Both the position numbers and the translations under genes were made by a program. 64,000 nt of DNA from an uncultured Lachnospiraceae bacterium (GTDB taxonomy: Bacteria > Bacillota > Clostridia > Lachnospirales > Lachnospiraceae). Positions 22,780-30,564 of this stretch are shown piece by piece (position 1 is the first letter of the stretch; each line of letters starts with the position of its first letter). The notes beneath the pieces were generated by a model. That model was given only the letters and a program-made list of their open reading frames with translations. It was not told the DNA's origin and made no database searches. The DNA lies in contig CAJUGJ010000019.1 of assembly GCA_910586015.1 (NCBI GenBank), positions 1 to 64,000 of the forward strand, in the 5' to 3' direction.

Positions 22780-24207
22780 TTACTCGGTTTTCATTATCCG
22801 TTTCAACAGTTTTTCTATTTCTTCTTCAGTCATATAAGAGATATCTGTAATTTCTCCCTCTGTATTCCAAGTAACTTGAATGCTCACTTCTCCTTTTAAA
22901 TTTGTGTTAATTATAGAAGATGAACTGTTGGGGTACTGATTTTTAAGGATATAGACTAATTCGTCCTGATAATAATATAACGTTCCCTTTTTTTCAATAC
23001 CGTGAGCAAAATAGGTTTCTATCAGTGCCTTATCTTCTAAATCCCAGTTATTCTCATCTAAATCCTTATCCCAGCCAAAATTCAAATCCTCATCCCAATC
23101 CTTATCCCAGCCAAAATTCAAATCCTCATCCCAATCCTTATCCCAGCCAAAATCCAAATTCTCATCATAAATATATGGATCAGTTTTATGTTTTTCCTTT
23201 TCTGATATTGGAAGCTTTTTGGTATCAGCAGCAACAGGATAAACACCAACAAAAGCTGCTCCTAAAATAATACACAATGTTAATATACCTGTTAAAATCC
23301 AATTTGCTATTGTTTTTCTCTTGAAATTTATAATTGCACCTAGCCTTTCTTTTAATTGTTGTGCTCCTTCAGTCAAAGTTACAGATGCTAAAGAGCCTTT
23401 AAGATTATTTGATTTTAAAAATGAAATTAATATATCTCCATATTCACGTTTTTTACTATCGTCAAGTATGGCTATAACTGCTTCATCACATGACAGTTCA
23501 CATGCTTTATTTACCTCTTTTTCAAGCAAATAAACAAAAGGATTAAACCAATGAATACAAATCACAATCTGTATCAGCCATTTATAAAACATATCCCGTT
23601 GTTTATAGTGACTTAATTCATGTATAAAAATGTAAGATAACTCTTTATCTTCTAATTCTCTAACAGGCAAAACAATACTTGGACGAAAAAAACCAATCAT
23701 AATAGGTGATACAATCAACGAATTGCAGTATAGTTCTACCTTCGTTTTGATATTTCGTTTTTCTTCACAATCAGATAGCAAATTCAATATTTTTATATCC
23801 GATACTTCTGTATTACCAGCTTTGATGTATCGAATAAAGCCCTGATAAATTGTCATCTTGCGAACAAAAAAAACCAGTGCCAATGCTGACCACACGAAAA
23901 ACAGATAGGTATATAGATGAATTGACTTTGGTTCAGTAACATTGTTTATAATTCTATCTTCATTCTTTGATATTGGTGGACTTGACGGACTTTCAACAAT
24001 TATATGAAACATTTCAAATAAACTTCGAACATTCATAGTATCAGGCGTAAAAGGAAGCAAAAACCGCAATACAACAATTATCCAAATGTAATACTGCCAA
24101 CGCCTGCTGAACTTATTTTTATATAACGGTTTCAATCCAAAGAGGAGCAGTAATAACAGTGTGCCAGAAATAGACAGTGATAATAATATTTTCATAAACT
24201 CATTCAT
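22780..24207 (-). CDS. blaR1: BlaR1-type M56 metallopeptidase sensor without penicillin-binding domain
   Basis: About 475 residues. Three TMs lie in the N-terminal 115 residues, then a cytosolic zinc protease with HELSH (HExxH, about residue 200) in YIFIHELSHYKQRDMFYKWL. The downstream CELSCDEAVI region carries the third zinc ligand Glu. A fourth TM (WILTGILTLCIILGAAFVGV) follows. The outer part, about 150 residues, has no PBP-like sensor: it holds two and a half copies of a 12-residue Asp/Trp repeat and a small C-terminal domain. In BlaR1 systems the activated protease leads to cleavage of BlaI. Start at 24207 is chosen for TTTGGAGAAAACAAA; it overlaps the blaI end by eight bases. Confidence 0.87.
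   Translation of the reverse strand: MNEFMKILLSLSISGTLLLLLLFGLKPLYKNKFSRRWQYYIWIIVVLRFLLPFTPDTMNVRSLFEMFHIIVESPSSPPISKNEDRIINNVTEPKSIHLYTYLFFVWSALALVFFVRKMTIYQGFIRYIKAGNTEVSDIKILNLLSDCEEKRNIKTKVELYCNSLIVSPIMIGFFRPSIVLPVRELEDKELSYIFIHELSHYKQRDMFYKWLIQIVICIHWFNPFVYLLEKEVNKACELSCDEAVIAILDDSKKREYGDILISFLKSNNLKGSLASVTLTEGAQQLKERLGAIINFKRKTIANWILTGILTLCIILGAAFVGVYPVAADTKKLPISEKEKHKTDPYIYDENLDFGWDKDWDEDLNFGWDKDWDEDLNFGWDKDLDENNWDLEDKALIETYFAHGIEKKGTLYYYQDELVYILKNQYPNSSSSIINTNLKGEVSIQVTWNTEGEITDISYMTEEEIEKLLKRIMKTE
23051..23166. repeat. 36-bp tandem repeat within the sensor gene
   Basis: Two exact 36-bp units (23075-23110 and 23111-23146) with partial copies on both sides. They encode the 12-residue repeat NFGWDKDWDEDL in the extracytoplasmic part of the BlaR1-like protein. 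Exact identity implies recent duplication and possible length variation between strains. Confidence 0.9.
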
Positions 24208-24574
24208 TTTGTTTTCTCCAAAAGATTTCAATTTCTTTTAATTCATCTGCTGAAAGAATATCCTGCCGCAATAGAGTTGAGACTAAGTTTTTCACGTTCC
24301 CACCATAAAATTTATCAAGAAAGTTGTGGGTCTGCATAGTCTGATATTCTGTTTCTGTTACTGTAGCTATATACTCATTTCGTCTGCCGATTTTTTTGAC
24401 TTTCAAGAACTTTTTTTCTACCAGCCGAGAAAGTAGAGTGAGTACGGTGTTGTTTTTCCATTCGTTTTTGTCTTTTTCCAGTTCCTCCATGATAAAGGAG
24501 TATAAAGCGGATCCTCCATTTTTCCAGATAATGTTCATTAGTACCAGTTCGGATTCAGAAATTCGCTGTGTCAT
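24200..24574 (-). CDS. blaI: BlaI/MecI/CopY family transcriptional repressor
   Basis: A 124-residue winged-helix repressor. RISESELVLMNIIWKNGG is the family's first helix, NTVLTLLSRLVEKKFLKVKK the recognition helix, and RRNEYIATVTETEYQTMQT the wing and linker. It lies upstream of and overlaps the M56 sensor gene. In such pairs the sensor protease triggers cleavage of the repressor between its DNA-binding and dimerisation parts. Two direct copies of the sequence AASATTTTGTAGGT lie in the promoter, consistent with autoregulation. AAAAGGAGAAGAAC precedes the ATG. The regulated target outside this pair is not evident nearby. Confidence 0.93.
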   Translation of the reverse strand: MTQRISESELVLMNIIWKNGGSALYSFIMEELEKDKNEWKNNTVLTLLSRLVEKKFLKVKKIGRRNEYIATVTETEYQTMQTHNFLDKFYGGNVKNLVSTLLRQDILSADELKEIEIFWRKQNE

Positions 24575-24593
24575 GTTCTTCTCCTTTTATATT

Positions 24594-24634
24594 AAGATTT
24601 TGTAGGTATAAAATTATATTAACATTTTGTAGGT
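24594..24634. promoter_or_regulatory. Repeated operator boxes and promoter of blaI-blaR1
   Basis: AAGATTTTGTAGGT (24594-24607) and AACATTTTGTAGGT (24621-24634) are near-identical, 27 bases apart. Between and around them on the minus strand lie TTGCAT and, 17 bases on, TAATAT. The boxes thus flank the -10 region, suiting repression by BlaI dimers. BlaI/CopY-type sites typically contain the TACA/TGTA core seen here. Confidence 0.6.
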
Positions 24635-24802
24635 GATAATGCAATACTCTAAATATAAAATTAAGAAATAATATTATAGGCATAATAAGTACTATTTGAT
24701 AAGACTAAATATAAATACCAAATTTACTTTAAATTTTAAATGTAAAAAATATCTTGCAGATGTTACAAAAAGGATATATTATATTTCAGTAATCGAAGAA
24801 TA

Positions 24803-24831
24803 TTGACAAAGAAATATTGATATTTTATAAT
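24803..24831 (+). promoter_or_regulatory. Consensus promoter of the hydrogenase-like/MCP fusion gene
   Basis: TTGACA (24803-24808), 17 bases, TATAAT (24826-24831): a perfect sigma-A match. It implies a 5' untranslated region of about 160 bases before the start at 24999. That leader contains a GGGGGGAAGGGAG purine run (about 24881-24893) and a 12-codon open frame (24925-24963), but no ribosome binding site next to the start codon. Confidence 0.75.
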
Positions 24832-24998
24832 TTTAATAAAGGTATTTATTATAAAAAGGGTATTTTAGTTAAAATTAAAAGGGGGGAAGGGAGCTGTTAC
24901 AAAATAAAATTTTTATATCATTTAATGGATAGAAGCTCATATGATACCCACAATATTTGGTAATTAAAATCTATTTTGCAATAGTTTCCGACAAATGA

Positions 24999-26933
24999 AT
25001 GAGTATTATTAATGTAGATTTGGATAAGTGTGTAGGTTGTAATGCCTGTGTACGTGAGTGTCCAATGGAGGATGCCAATATTGCAAAAGTAGATGAAAAT
25101 GGGGTTGTAAAGATTACAATTGACGATGAGAAATGTATTCGGTGTGGTATTTGTATCAAAGCTTGTTCTCATAATGCAAGAGGGTATGAAGACGATACAG
25201 AAACATTTCTTGCAGATTTAAAGAGGGGACAGGAAATACAAGTGATTGCAGCACCTTCTGTTAGAATCGCTTTCGATGGAAAGTGGCGTCAGGCATTAGA
25301 GTGGCTTCGCAGTCAGGGGGTTCAAAAAGTCTATGATGTTGGATATGGTGCTGATATTTGTACATGGGCACATTTACGCTATTTAAAAGAACATCCGGGA
25401 AAAAAATTAATCTCACAACCATGTGCCGCTGTGGTAAATTATGTACTACGGCATCGTCAAGATCTCTTAAAACATCTTTCTCCAATTCAAAGTCCAATGT
25501 TGTGTCTGGCAATTTATATGAAAAAAGTGTTGGGGTATCGTGGAAAGATTGCGGCACTTTCACCATGTGTTGCTAAAATTGATGAATTTCGAGAAACGAA
25601 TTTGGTTGACTATAATATAACGATGGAACATTTACAGAACTATTTTAGGGAACAAAATATAAGGTTAGAACATATTCCAGTTCATCATGAGAATGGTTTT
25701 GATGAATATGAGGGTCGAGAAGGAGCTCTTTATCCAAAACCTGGTGGACTGATGAAAAGTCTTTTAATTCATAACCCAGAGATGAATATTGTCGATTTAG
25801 ATGGAACAGCAAGATTATATCGTGAATTGGATACTTATGCAGAACTTCCGGATTCTCAGCTTCCAGATGTTTTTGATGTACTAAATTGTGAAGATGGTTG
25901 TAATGGAGGGCCAGCAATAGGAACACATTATAAACATTTTGCAGTAAATAATATTATGCACGATGTAGAAAATCATGCAAATAGAGTGCGTAAAAAAAGT
26001 ACAACAAAACGAGGAATAGATAAACAATTTGCACAGTTTGACAAAAAATTGGATTTGAATGATTTTATTCGTATATATCAACCATATAATTTTAAGAAAA
26101 AACAGGTATCACAAAAAGAGTTAGAAGCTGCCTATCATTTGCTTTGTAAATATACTGATCAAGAAAAGACTATGGATTGTCATGCTTGTGGATATCAGTC
26201 CTGCCGTGATATGGCAGTGGCTATTGCAAGAGGACTTAATGCAAAGGAAAATTGTCGGGAATATATAATGGAGTCTGTTCGAAAAGAAAGACAGAAAATA
26301 TCAGAAATTAATACAAGGGTTTTAGAAATGAATAAAGAACTAATAAAGGTATTTGAAGAATTATTCCATAATATTCAAAAAGTAGAAAAGGAAGCGGAAC
26401 AAATACAAAAAGATGGTGTAAAGACTTCTAAAGAAATGCTCAATGTGGCAAATAGTATGGACAGTTTGAATCATGTAAATCAAAGAATTACCAATGCAAT
26501 GCAAGAGATCGATAAAAGTATATCAAAATATAATGTTATGACACAGGATGTAGAACAAATTGCTGGAAAGATCAATCTGTTATCTTTAAATGCAGCGATC
26601 GAAGCAGCAAGAGCGGGAGAGTCAGGACGTGGTTTTGCAGTTGTTGCTTCAAATATCCGCGAACTTTCTGAAAATTCAAAAACATCGGTTAGCAGTGCAA
26701 AAGAAAATGATGAAGAAATTCAATCGGCTATTAAAAATGTCGATCTCACGATTCAAAATTTTGATACAACAGTCAAAAAACTTCTTATAGTTGTAGACGA
26801 AGCAATTAATGGAGTCAAAGCTGCTTCTGAAAGCAGTCAGAGTATCAAGGAATCCATGAATAGACTGGAATATCTTGCAGAAAATGTACGAAATATGATT
26901 TTGGAAACAAACGAGGTATTAAATATAGAGTAA
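24999..26933 (+). CDS. [FeFe]-hydrogenase-like domain fused to a chemotaxis signalling domain
   Basis: A 644-residue soluble protein without TM segments. Residues 8-60 are a two-cluster ferredoxin (CVGCNACVRECP, CIRCGICIKAC). Residues 80-370 are an H-cluster-like domain with the degenerate motifs SQPCAAV (L1), LSPCVAKIDEF (L2) and CEDGCNGGPAIG (L3), as in sensory or HsfB-type hydrogenases rather than catalytic HydA. CHACGYQSCRDMA (about 394-406) is a further Fe-S motif. A helical linker leads to a methyl-accepting signalling domain (about 460-640) with its tip INLLSLNAAIEAARAGESG. It should sense redox state or H2 and act on CheA/CheW. An in-frame TGA directly before the ATG fixes the start. 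Ligand and cluster content are inferred. Confidence 0.9.
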   Translation: MSIINVDLDKCVGCNACVRECPMEDANIAKVDENGVVKITIDDEKCIRCGICIKACSHNARGYEDDTETFLADLKRGQEIQVIAAPSVRIAFDGKWRQALEWLRSQGVQKVYDVGYGADICTWAHLRYLKEHPGKKLISQPCAAVVNYVLRHRQDLLKHLSPIQSPMLCLAIYMKKVLGYRGKIAALSPCVAKIDEFRETNLVDYNITMEHLQNYFREQNIRLEHIPVHHENGFDEYEGREGALYPKPGGLMKSLLIHNPEMNIVDLDGTARLYRELDTYAELPDSQLPDVFDVLNCEDGCNGGPAIGTHYKHFAVNNIMHDVENHANRVRKKSTTKRGIDKQFAQFDKKLDLNDFIRIYQPYNFKKKQVSQKELEAAYHLLCKYTDQEKTMDCHACGYQSCRDMAVAIARGLNAKENCREYIMESVRKERQKISEINTRVLEMNKELIKVFEELFHNIQKVEKEAEQIQKDGVKTSKEMLNVANSMDSLNHVNQRITNAMQEIDKSISKYNVMTQDVEQIAGKINLLSLNAAIEAARAGESGRGFAVVASNIRELSENSKTSVSSAKENDEEIQSAIKNVDLTIQNFDTTVKKLLIVVDEAINGVKAASESSQSIKESMNRLEYLAENVRNMILETNEVLNIE

Positions 26934-26967
26934 TACTAAATTTTTAGTCTGTTCTTGGAATCTGTTG

Positions 26968-26975
26968 CATACATT
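26968..26975 (+). promoter_or_regulatory. Candidate sigma-E -10 element for spoIIID
   Basis: CATACATT matches the sigma-E -10 consensus CATACAnT. The expected -35 region, 14 bases upstream, is a weak match. spoIIID is sigma-E-dependent in Bacillus and Clostridium. Confidence 0.5.
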
Positions 26976-27006
26976 GTAAAAACAAGTATTTCAGGATGGA
27001 ACTTTT

Positions 27007-27285
27007 ATGAAAGGCTCCAATTTATTGAAGCATAAACAGATCGAGGAACGGGCGGTGGAAATTGCAGAATACATCGTTGAGAAAAGTGCTACAGTTCGAC
27101 AAACGGCAAAACAGTTTGGAATCAGTAAATCTACAGTACATAAAGACATCACGGAACGTCTACTTACGATCAATCCGGCACTTGCAGAGCGAACAAGACA
27201 AGTATTAGATGTAAATAAGTCAGAACGTCATATTAGGGGTGGAATGGCCACTAGAGAGAAATATCTGCATAAACATCAAATATAG
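27007..27285 (+). CDS. spoIIID: Sporulation transcriptional regulator SpoIIID
   Basis: A 92-residue DNA-binding protein active in the mother cell during sporulation, adjusting the sigma-E regulon and leading to sigma-K. The helix-turn-helix is TVRQTAKQFGISKSTVHKDI (about residues 31-50), followed by ERLLTINPALAERTRQVLD and the basic tail SERHIRGGMATREKY. These match SpoIIID closely in sequence and length. CAGGATGGAAC stands before the ATG. It is a single gene closed by a long hairpin; its presence shows the host is a spore former or derived from one. Confidence 0.96.
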   Translation: MKGSNLLKHKQIEERAVEIAEYIVEKSATVRQTAKQFGISKSTVHKDITERLLTINPALAERTRQVLDVNKSERHIRGGMATREKYLHKHQI

Positions 27286-27312
27286 GGCTGATATGACAGA
27301 TAAATTAAAAGA

Positions 27313-27365
27313 GGAAAAGAAGATATCCAATAGTTATGAAATAACTGTTGGATATCTTCTTTTCC
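27313..27365. terminator. Long hairpin terminator after spoIIID
   Basis: A 25-bp stem (GGAAAAGAAGATATCCAATA with its complement, one G-T pair) and a 3-base loop. It separates spoIIID from the rnf operon. Confidence 0.88.
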
Positions 27366-27442
27366 TGATATTTTTTAAAGATATATAATATGGAAGTTGA
27401 CTAAAAATTATGAAAAACACCAAAAATTCCACAAAAAAATAA

Positions 27443-27471
27443 TTTCTTTTTATAGAGAAGTGTGTTAGAAT
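27443..27471 (+). promoter_or_regulatory. Candidate promoter of the rnf operon
   Basis: TTTCTT (27443-27448), 17 bases, TAGAAT (27466-27471), followed by a leader of about 90 bases before rnfC. The -35 match is weak. Confidence 0.4.
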
Positions 27472-27563
27472 GTAACTGTATGTGTCGAAGCAAGGAAATT
27501 TTGCACGGCACGAAGAAATAAGGGAAAAATGAGAAATATAGAAAAAAGAGAAGGAGAGTTTTT

Positions 27564-28886
27564 ATGGCAGCAGGAACATTTCAAGGTGGAATGCATCCAT
27601 ATGACGGCAAGGAGTTGTCGATGGATCGACACACATCCGTACTGTTACCAAAGAAAGAACTGGTTTTTCCAGTTTCCCAACATATTGGTGCACCAGCAGT
27701 TCCGGTAGTATCCGTTAGTGATACGGTACTTGCCGGACAAAAATTAGCACAGGCAACAGGATATGTTTCTTCTTGTGTAATCAGTTCCGTTTCCGGAACA
27801 GTCAAAGCAGTTGAACCAAGACTGACAGCCGCAGGAGGAAAAGTTTTATCAGTTGTTGTAGAAAATGATGGTGAATATCGTATGGCACAGGGAATTGGAG
27901 AACCAAGGGATGTGTCGAGGCTTTCTAAAGAAGAGATTCGAAAGATCATTCAGGAAGCAGGTATTGTCGGAATGGGAGGAGCAGGTTTTCCAACACATGT
28001 AAAGCTGACTCCAAAAGAGGATACAGCTATTGATTATGTGATTGTAAATGGTTCCGAGTGCGAGCCATATTTAACCTCTGACTACCGAATGATGTTAGAA
28101 GAACCAAAGCGATTAATCGCAGGACTAAAAATTGTATTAAAGTTATTTGAACGTGCAGAAGGTATCATTGCAGTAGAAGATAATAAACCAGAGGCGATTG
28201 CAAAAGTAAAAGAAGCGATTGGAACAGACTCAAGGATTTCAGTACGACAACTAAAGACAAAATACCCTCAAGGCTCAGAACGACAATTAATCTATGCAGT
28301 GACAGGAAGAAAGATTAATTCTTCTATGCTGCCATCTGATGCAGGTTGTATTGTAAACAATGTAGATACTATTCTTTCTGTTGGACTGGCAGTAGCAGAG
28401 AGTACCCCACTAATGCGACGTGTTGTCACTGTGACTGGAAGTGCTATCAAAGAACCGGGGAACTTTATTGTAAAAACTGGTTCGAGTTATCAAGAACTAT
28501 TAGAAGCAGCAGGAGGATTTTGTGCTCCTGTAGGAAAAATAATTTCTGGTGGGCCAATGATGGGACAGGCATTATATTCCCTAGATATTCCAGTGACAAA
28601 AGTTTCATCTGCCCTGTTAGTTTTAACACAGGAAGAAGCACAACAATTAGAGCCAGGAGCATGTATTCGGTGTGGTAGATGTGTCAGTGTCTGTCCGGGA
28701 AGAATTGTTCCACAAAAATTGATGGAATATGCACAAAGGTTTGATACCAAAGGTTTTGAAAAGATTGATGGAATGGAATGTTGTGAATGTGGTTGCTGTA
28801 CGTATGTCTGCCCTGCAGGTAGGAAACTGACTCAATCTTTTAAACAGATGAGACGTCAGGTTCAGGAGGAAAGAAGGAAAAAGTAA
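27564..28886 (+). CDS. rnfC: Rnf complex subunit C
   Basis: A 440-residue peripheral membrane subunit that binds NAD(H) and FMN and passes electrons between NAD and the Fe-S chain of the Rnf complex. The N-terminal barrel-sandwich segment is followed by the flavin/NAD domain with GIVGMGGAGFPTHVKL (about residues 132-147), VNGSECEPYLT and VKTKYPQGSERQL-like motifs. Two [4Fe-4S] motifs are at the end: CIRCGRCVSVCP and CCECGCCTYVCPAG. AGAAGGAGAG precedes the ATG. First gene of rnfCDGEAB, the usual order in Clostridia. Confidence 0.97.
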   Translation: MAAGTFQGGMHPYDGKELSMDRHTSVLLPKKELVFPVSQHIGAPAVPVVSVSDTVLAGQKLAQATGYVSSCVISSVSGTVKAVEPRLTAAGGKVLSVVVENDGEYRMAQGIGEPRDVSRLSKEEIRKIIQEAGIVGMGGAGFPTHVKLTPKEDTAIDYVIVNGSECEPYLTSDYRMMLEEPKRLIAGLKIVLKLFERAEGIIAVEDNKPEAIAKVKEAIGTDSRISVRQLKTKYPQGSERQLIYAVTGRKINSSMLPSDAGCIVNNVDTILSVGLAVAESTPLMRRVVTVTGSAIKEPGNFIVKTGSSYQELLEAAGGFCAPVGKIISGGPMMGQALYSLDIPVTKVSSALLVLTQEEAQQLEPGACIRCGRCVSVCPGRIVPQKLMEYAQRFDTKGFEKIDGMECCECGCCTYVCPAGRKLTQSFKQMRRQVQEERRKK

Positions 28887-28915
28887 AGATATTTTTTGAG
28901 AAAGAGGTGGAAAGA

Positions 28916-29914
28916 TTGAAAGAGAAGTTTCATGTATCCTCATCTCCACACATTCACAGTGGTGTAACGACAAGTGAGATTATGAGAGATGTGGCAATCG
29001 CTCTAATGCCTGCTTCTGTAATGGGAGTATATCAATTTGGATTTCAGGCGTTTTTGGTACTTTTAGTATCAGTAACTACCTGTGTTATAACAGAGTATTT
29101 ATATGAATATTTTATGAAAAAACCTTATCATCCATATGAGTGTAGTGCTTTAGTAACAGGGCTTTTAATCGGCATGAATTTGCCAGCCTCAATACCATTA
29201 TGGATGCCAGTGGTTGGAGGAATATTTGCAATTTTAGTAGTAAAACAGCTCTATGGAGGATTAGGACAAAATATTATGAATCCTGCATTGGCAGCAAGAT
29301 GTTTTTTGTTGATTTGTTTTACAGGACAAATGACTAATTTTAGTATCTTGACCCCTTCGGAATATGAAGCATCTAATAGAGGAACGTATCTATTTTATCA
29401 TGGAGCTGCAGCAGTAGACGGAATTACAGGAGCAACTCCACTAGCAGCAGTAAAAACAGGAGAAAGTGTACAATTATTTGATCTGTTTTGGGGATTTACT
29501 GGAGGAGTTATTGGAGAGACCAGTGTAATTATGATTTTGATTGGAGCAGTTTATATGCTCTATCGAAAGGTGATCAATCTTAGAATTCCATTAGCATATC
29601 TATTAAGTTTTGTTTTATTTTTAATGCTGTTTGGAGGACATGGAGCAGATCCAACCTACCTTGCAATACAATTATGTGGTGGTGGTCTGATGTTAGGTGC
29701 ATTTTTTATGGCAACGGATTATACGACCAGTCCAATCACACCAAACGGACAGATTGTTTTTGGAATCTGTCTTGGTATTTTAACTGGGATATTCAGAATT
29801 TTTGGAAAATCTGCAGAGGGAGTTTCCTATGCGATTATTTTTTGCAACTTATTAGTACCAGTAATTGAAAAAGTAACAATGCCTACGGCATTTGGAAGAG
29901 GAAGGAAAGGTTGA
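28916..29914 (+). CDS. rnfD: Rnf complex subunit D
   Basis: About 332 residues, a polytopic membrane subunit with some 8-10 TM segments and a covalently bound FMN. The conserved N-terminal VSSSPHIHSGVTT is present, as is the flavinylation site in DGITGATPLA (Thr, about residue 172). MATDYTTSPITPNGQI is the family's C-terminal loop. The TTG at 28916 is chosen because AAAGAGGTGG sits six bases before it; a GTG at 28907 lies inside that site. The gene overlaps the next frame by a few bases before the rnfG start. Confidence 0.95.
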   Translation: MKEKFHVSSSPHIHSGVTTSEIMRDVAIALMPASVMGVYQFGFQAFLVLLVSVTTCVITEYLYEYFMKKPYHPYECSALVTGLLIGMNLPASIPLWMPVVGGIFAILVVKQLYGGLGQNIMNPALAARCFLLICFTGQMTNFSILTPSEYEASNRGTYLFYHGAAAVDGITGATPLAAVKTGESVQLFDLFWGFTGGVIGETSVIMILIGAVYMLYRKVINLRIPLAYLLSFVLFLMLFGGHGADPTYLAIQLCGGGLMLGAFFMATDYTTSPITPNGQIVFGICLGILTGIFRIFGKSAEGVSYAIIFCNLLVPVIEKVTMPTAFGRGRKG

Positions 29915-29916
29915 AA

Positions 29917-30564
29917 ATGGAAAATAGCAAAAAAAGTTCCTATATCCTAAAGGATGCCGCAATTTTATTTGCCATTACCTTGATTGCCGCCTTGCTATTA
30001 GGAATTGTAAATGAATTAACAGCTCCAATTATCAGGGAAAGAGAAGCAAAGATAAAAGCAGAGGCATATCAGGCAGTATATCCAGATGCGGCAATGGTTG
30101 ATACAGAGGATGAAACACTTAAAAACAAAGTAGAAACCAGTACAGATATTTTAAAAGCTGCAGGTTTAGAAGGAGTTGTTATTGAAGAAGCTGGAGTAGC
30201 AAAGGCTGTAGATGGATCGACGATTGGATATGTTATGACAGTTACAACTTCCAATGGATATAATGGAGAAATTAGTCTGACAATGGGATATACGACAGAA
30301 AAATCGATTACAGGAATTGAGATTATAAAAATTAATGAAACTCCAACACTTGGAATGAAGGCGAAGGAGGAATCGTTTCAAGGACAGTTTGCAGGAAAGA
30401 CAACAGAGTGGTTGAATGTTACAAAGACAGGAGCTACAAAAGACGATGAAATTGATGCGATCAGCTCTGCAACGATTACTACAAACGCAGTTACAGGAGC
30501 AGTAAATGCAGGAATTACATTTGCTTTAGACTGTCTGAAAGATGGAATAGGAGGTGCAAAGTGA
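29917..30564 (+). CDS. rnfG: Rnf complex subunit G
   Basis: A 215-residue subunit with one N-terminal TM (AAILFAITLIAALLLGIV) and an extracytoplasmic FMN-binding domain. The flavinylation motif is AISSATITTNAVTG near the C-terminus, where the Thr carries covalent FMN; the usual SGAT is here SSAT. LGMKAKEESF is the conserved preceding segment. ATG at 29917 follows GGAAAGGTTGAAA; the TTG at 29911 in frame overlaps this site. Confidence 0.95.
   Translation: MENSKKSSYILKDAAILFAITLIAALLLGIVNELTAPIIREREAKIKAEAYQAVYPDAAMVDTEDETLKNKVETSTDILKAAGLEGVVIEEAGVAKAVDGSTIGYVMTVTTSNGYNGEISLTMGYTTEKSITGIEIIKINETPTLGMKAKEESFQGQFAGKTTEWLNVTKTGATKDDEIDAISSATITTNAVTGAVNAGITFALDCLKDGIGGAK

Noticed and set aside
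25261..26081. Open frames opposite the hydrogenase-like gene
   Set aside because: Antisense frames within a clearly coding region, without ribosome binding sites or motifs.
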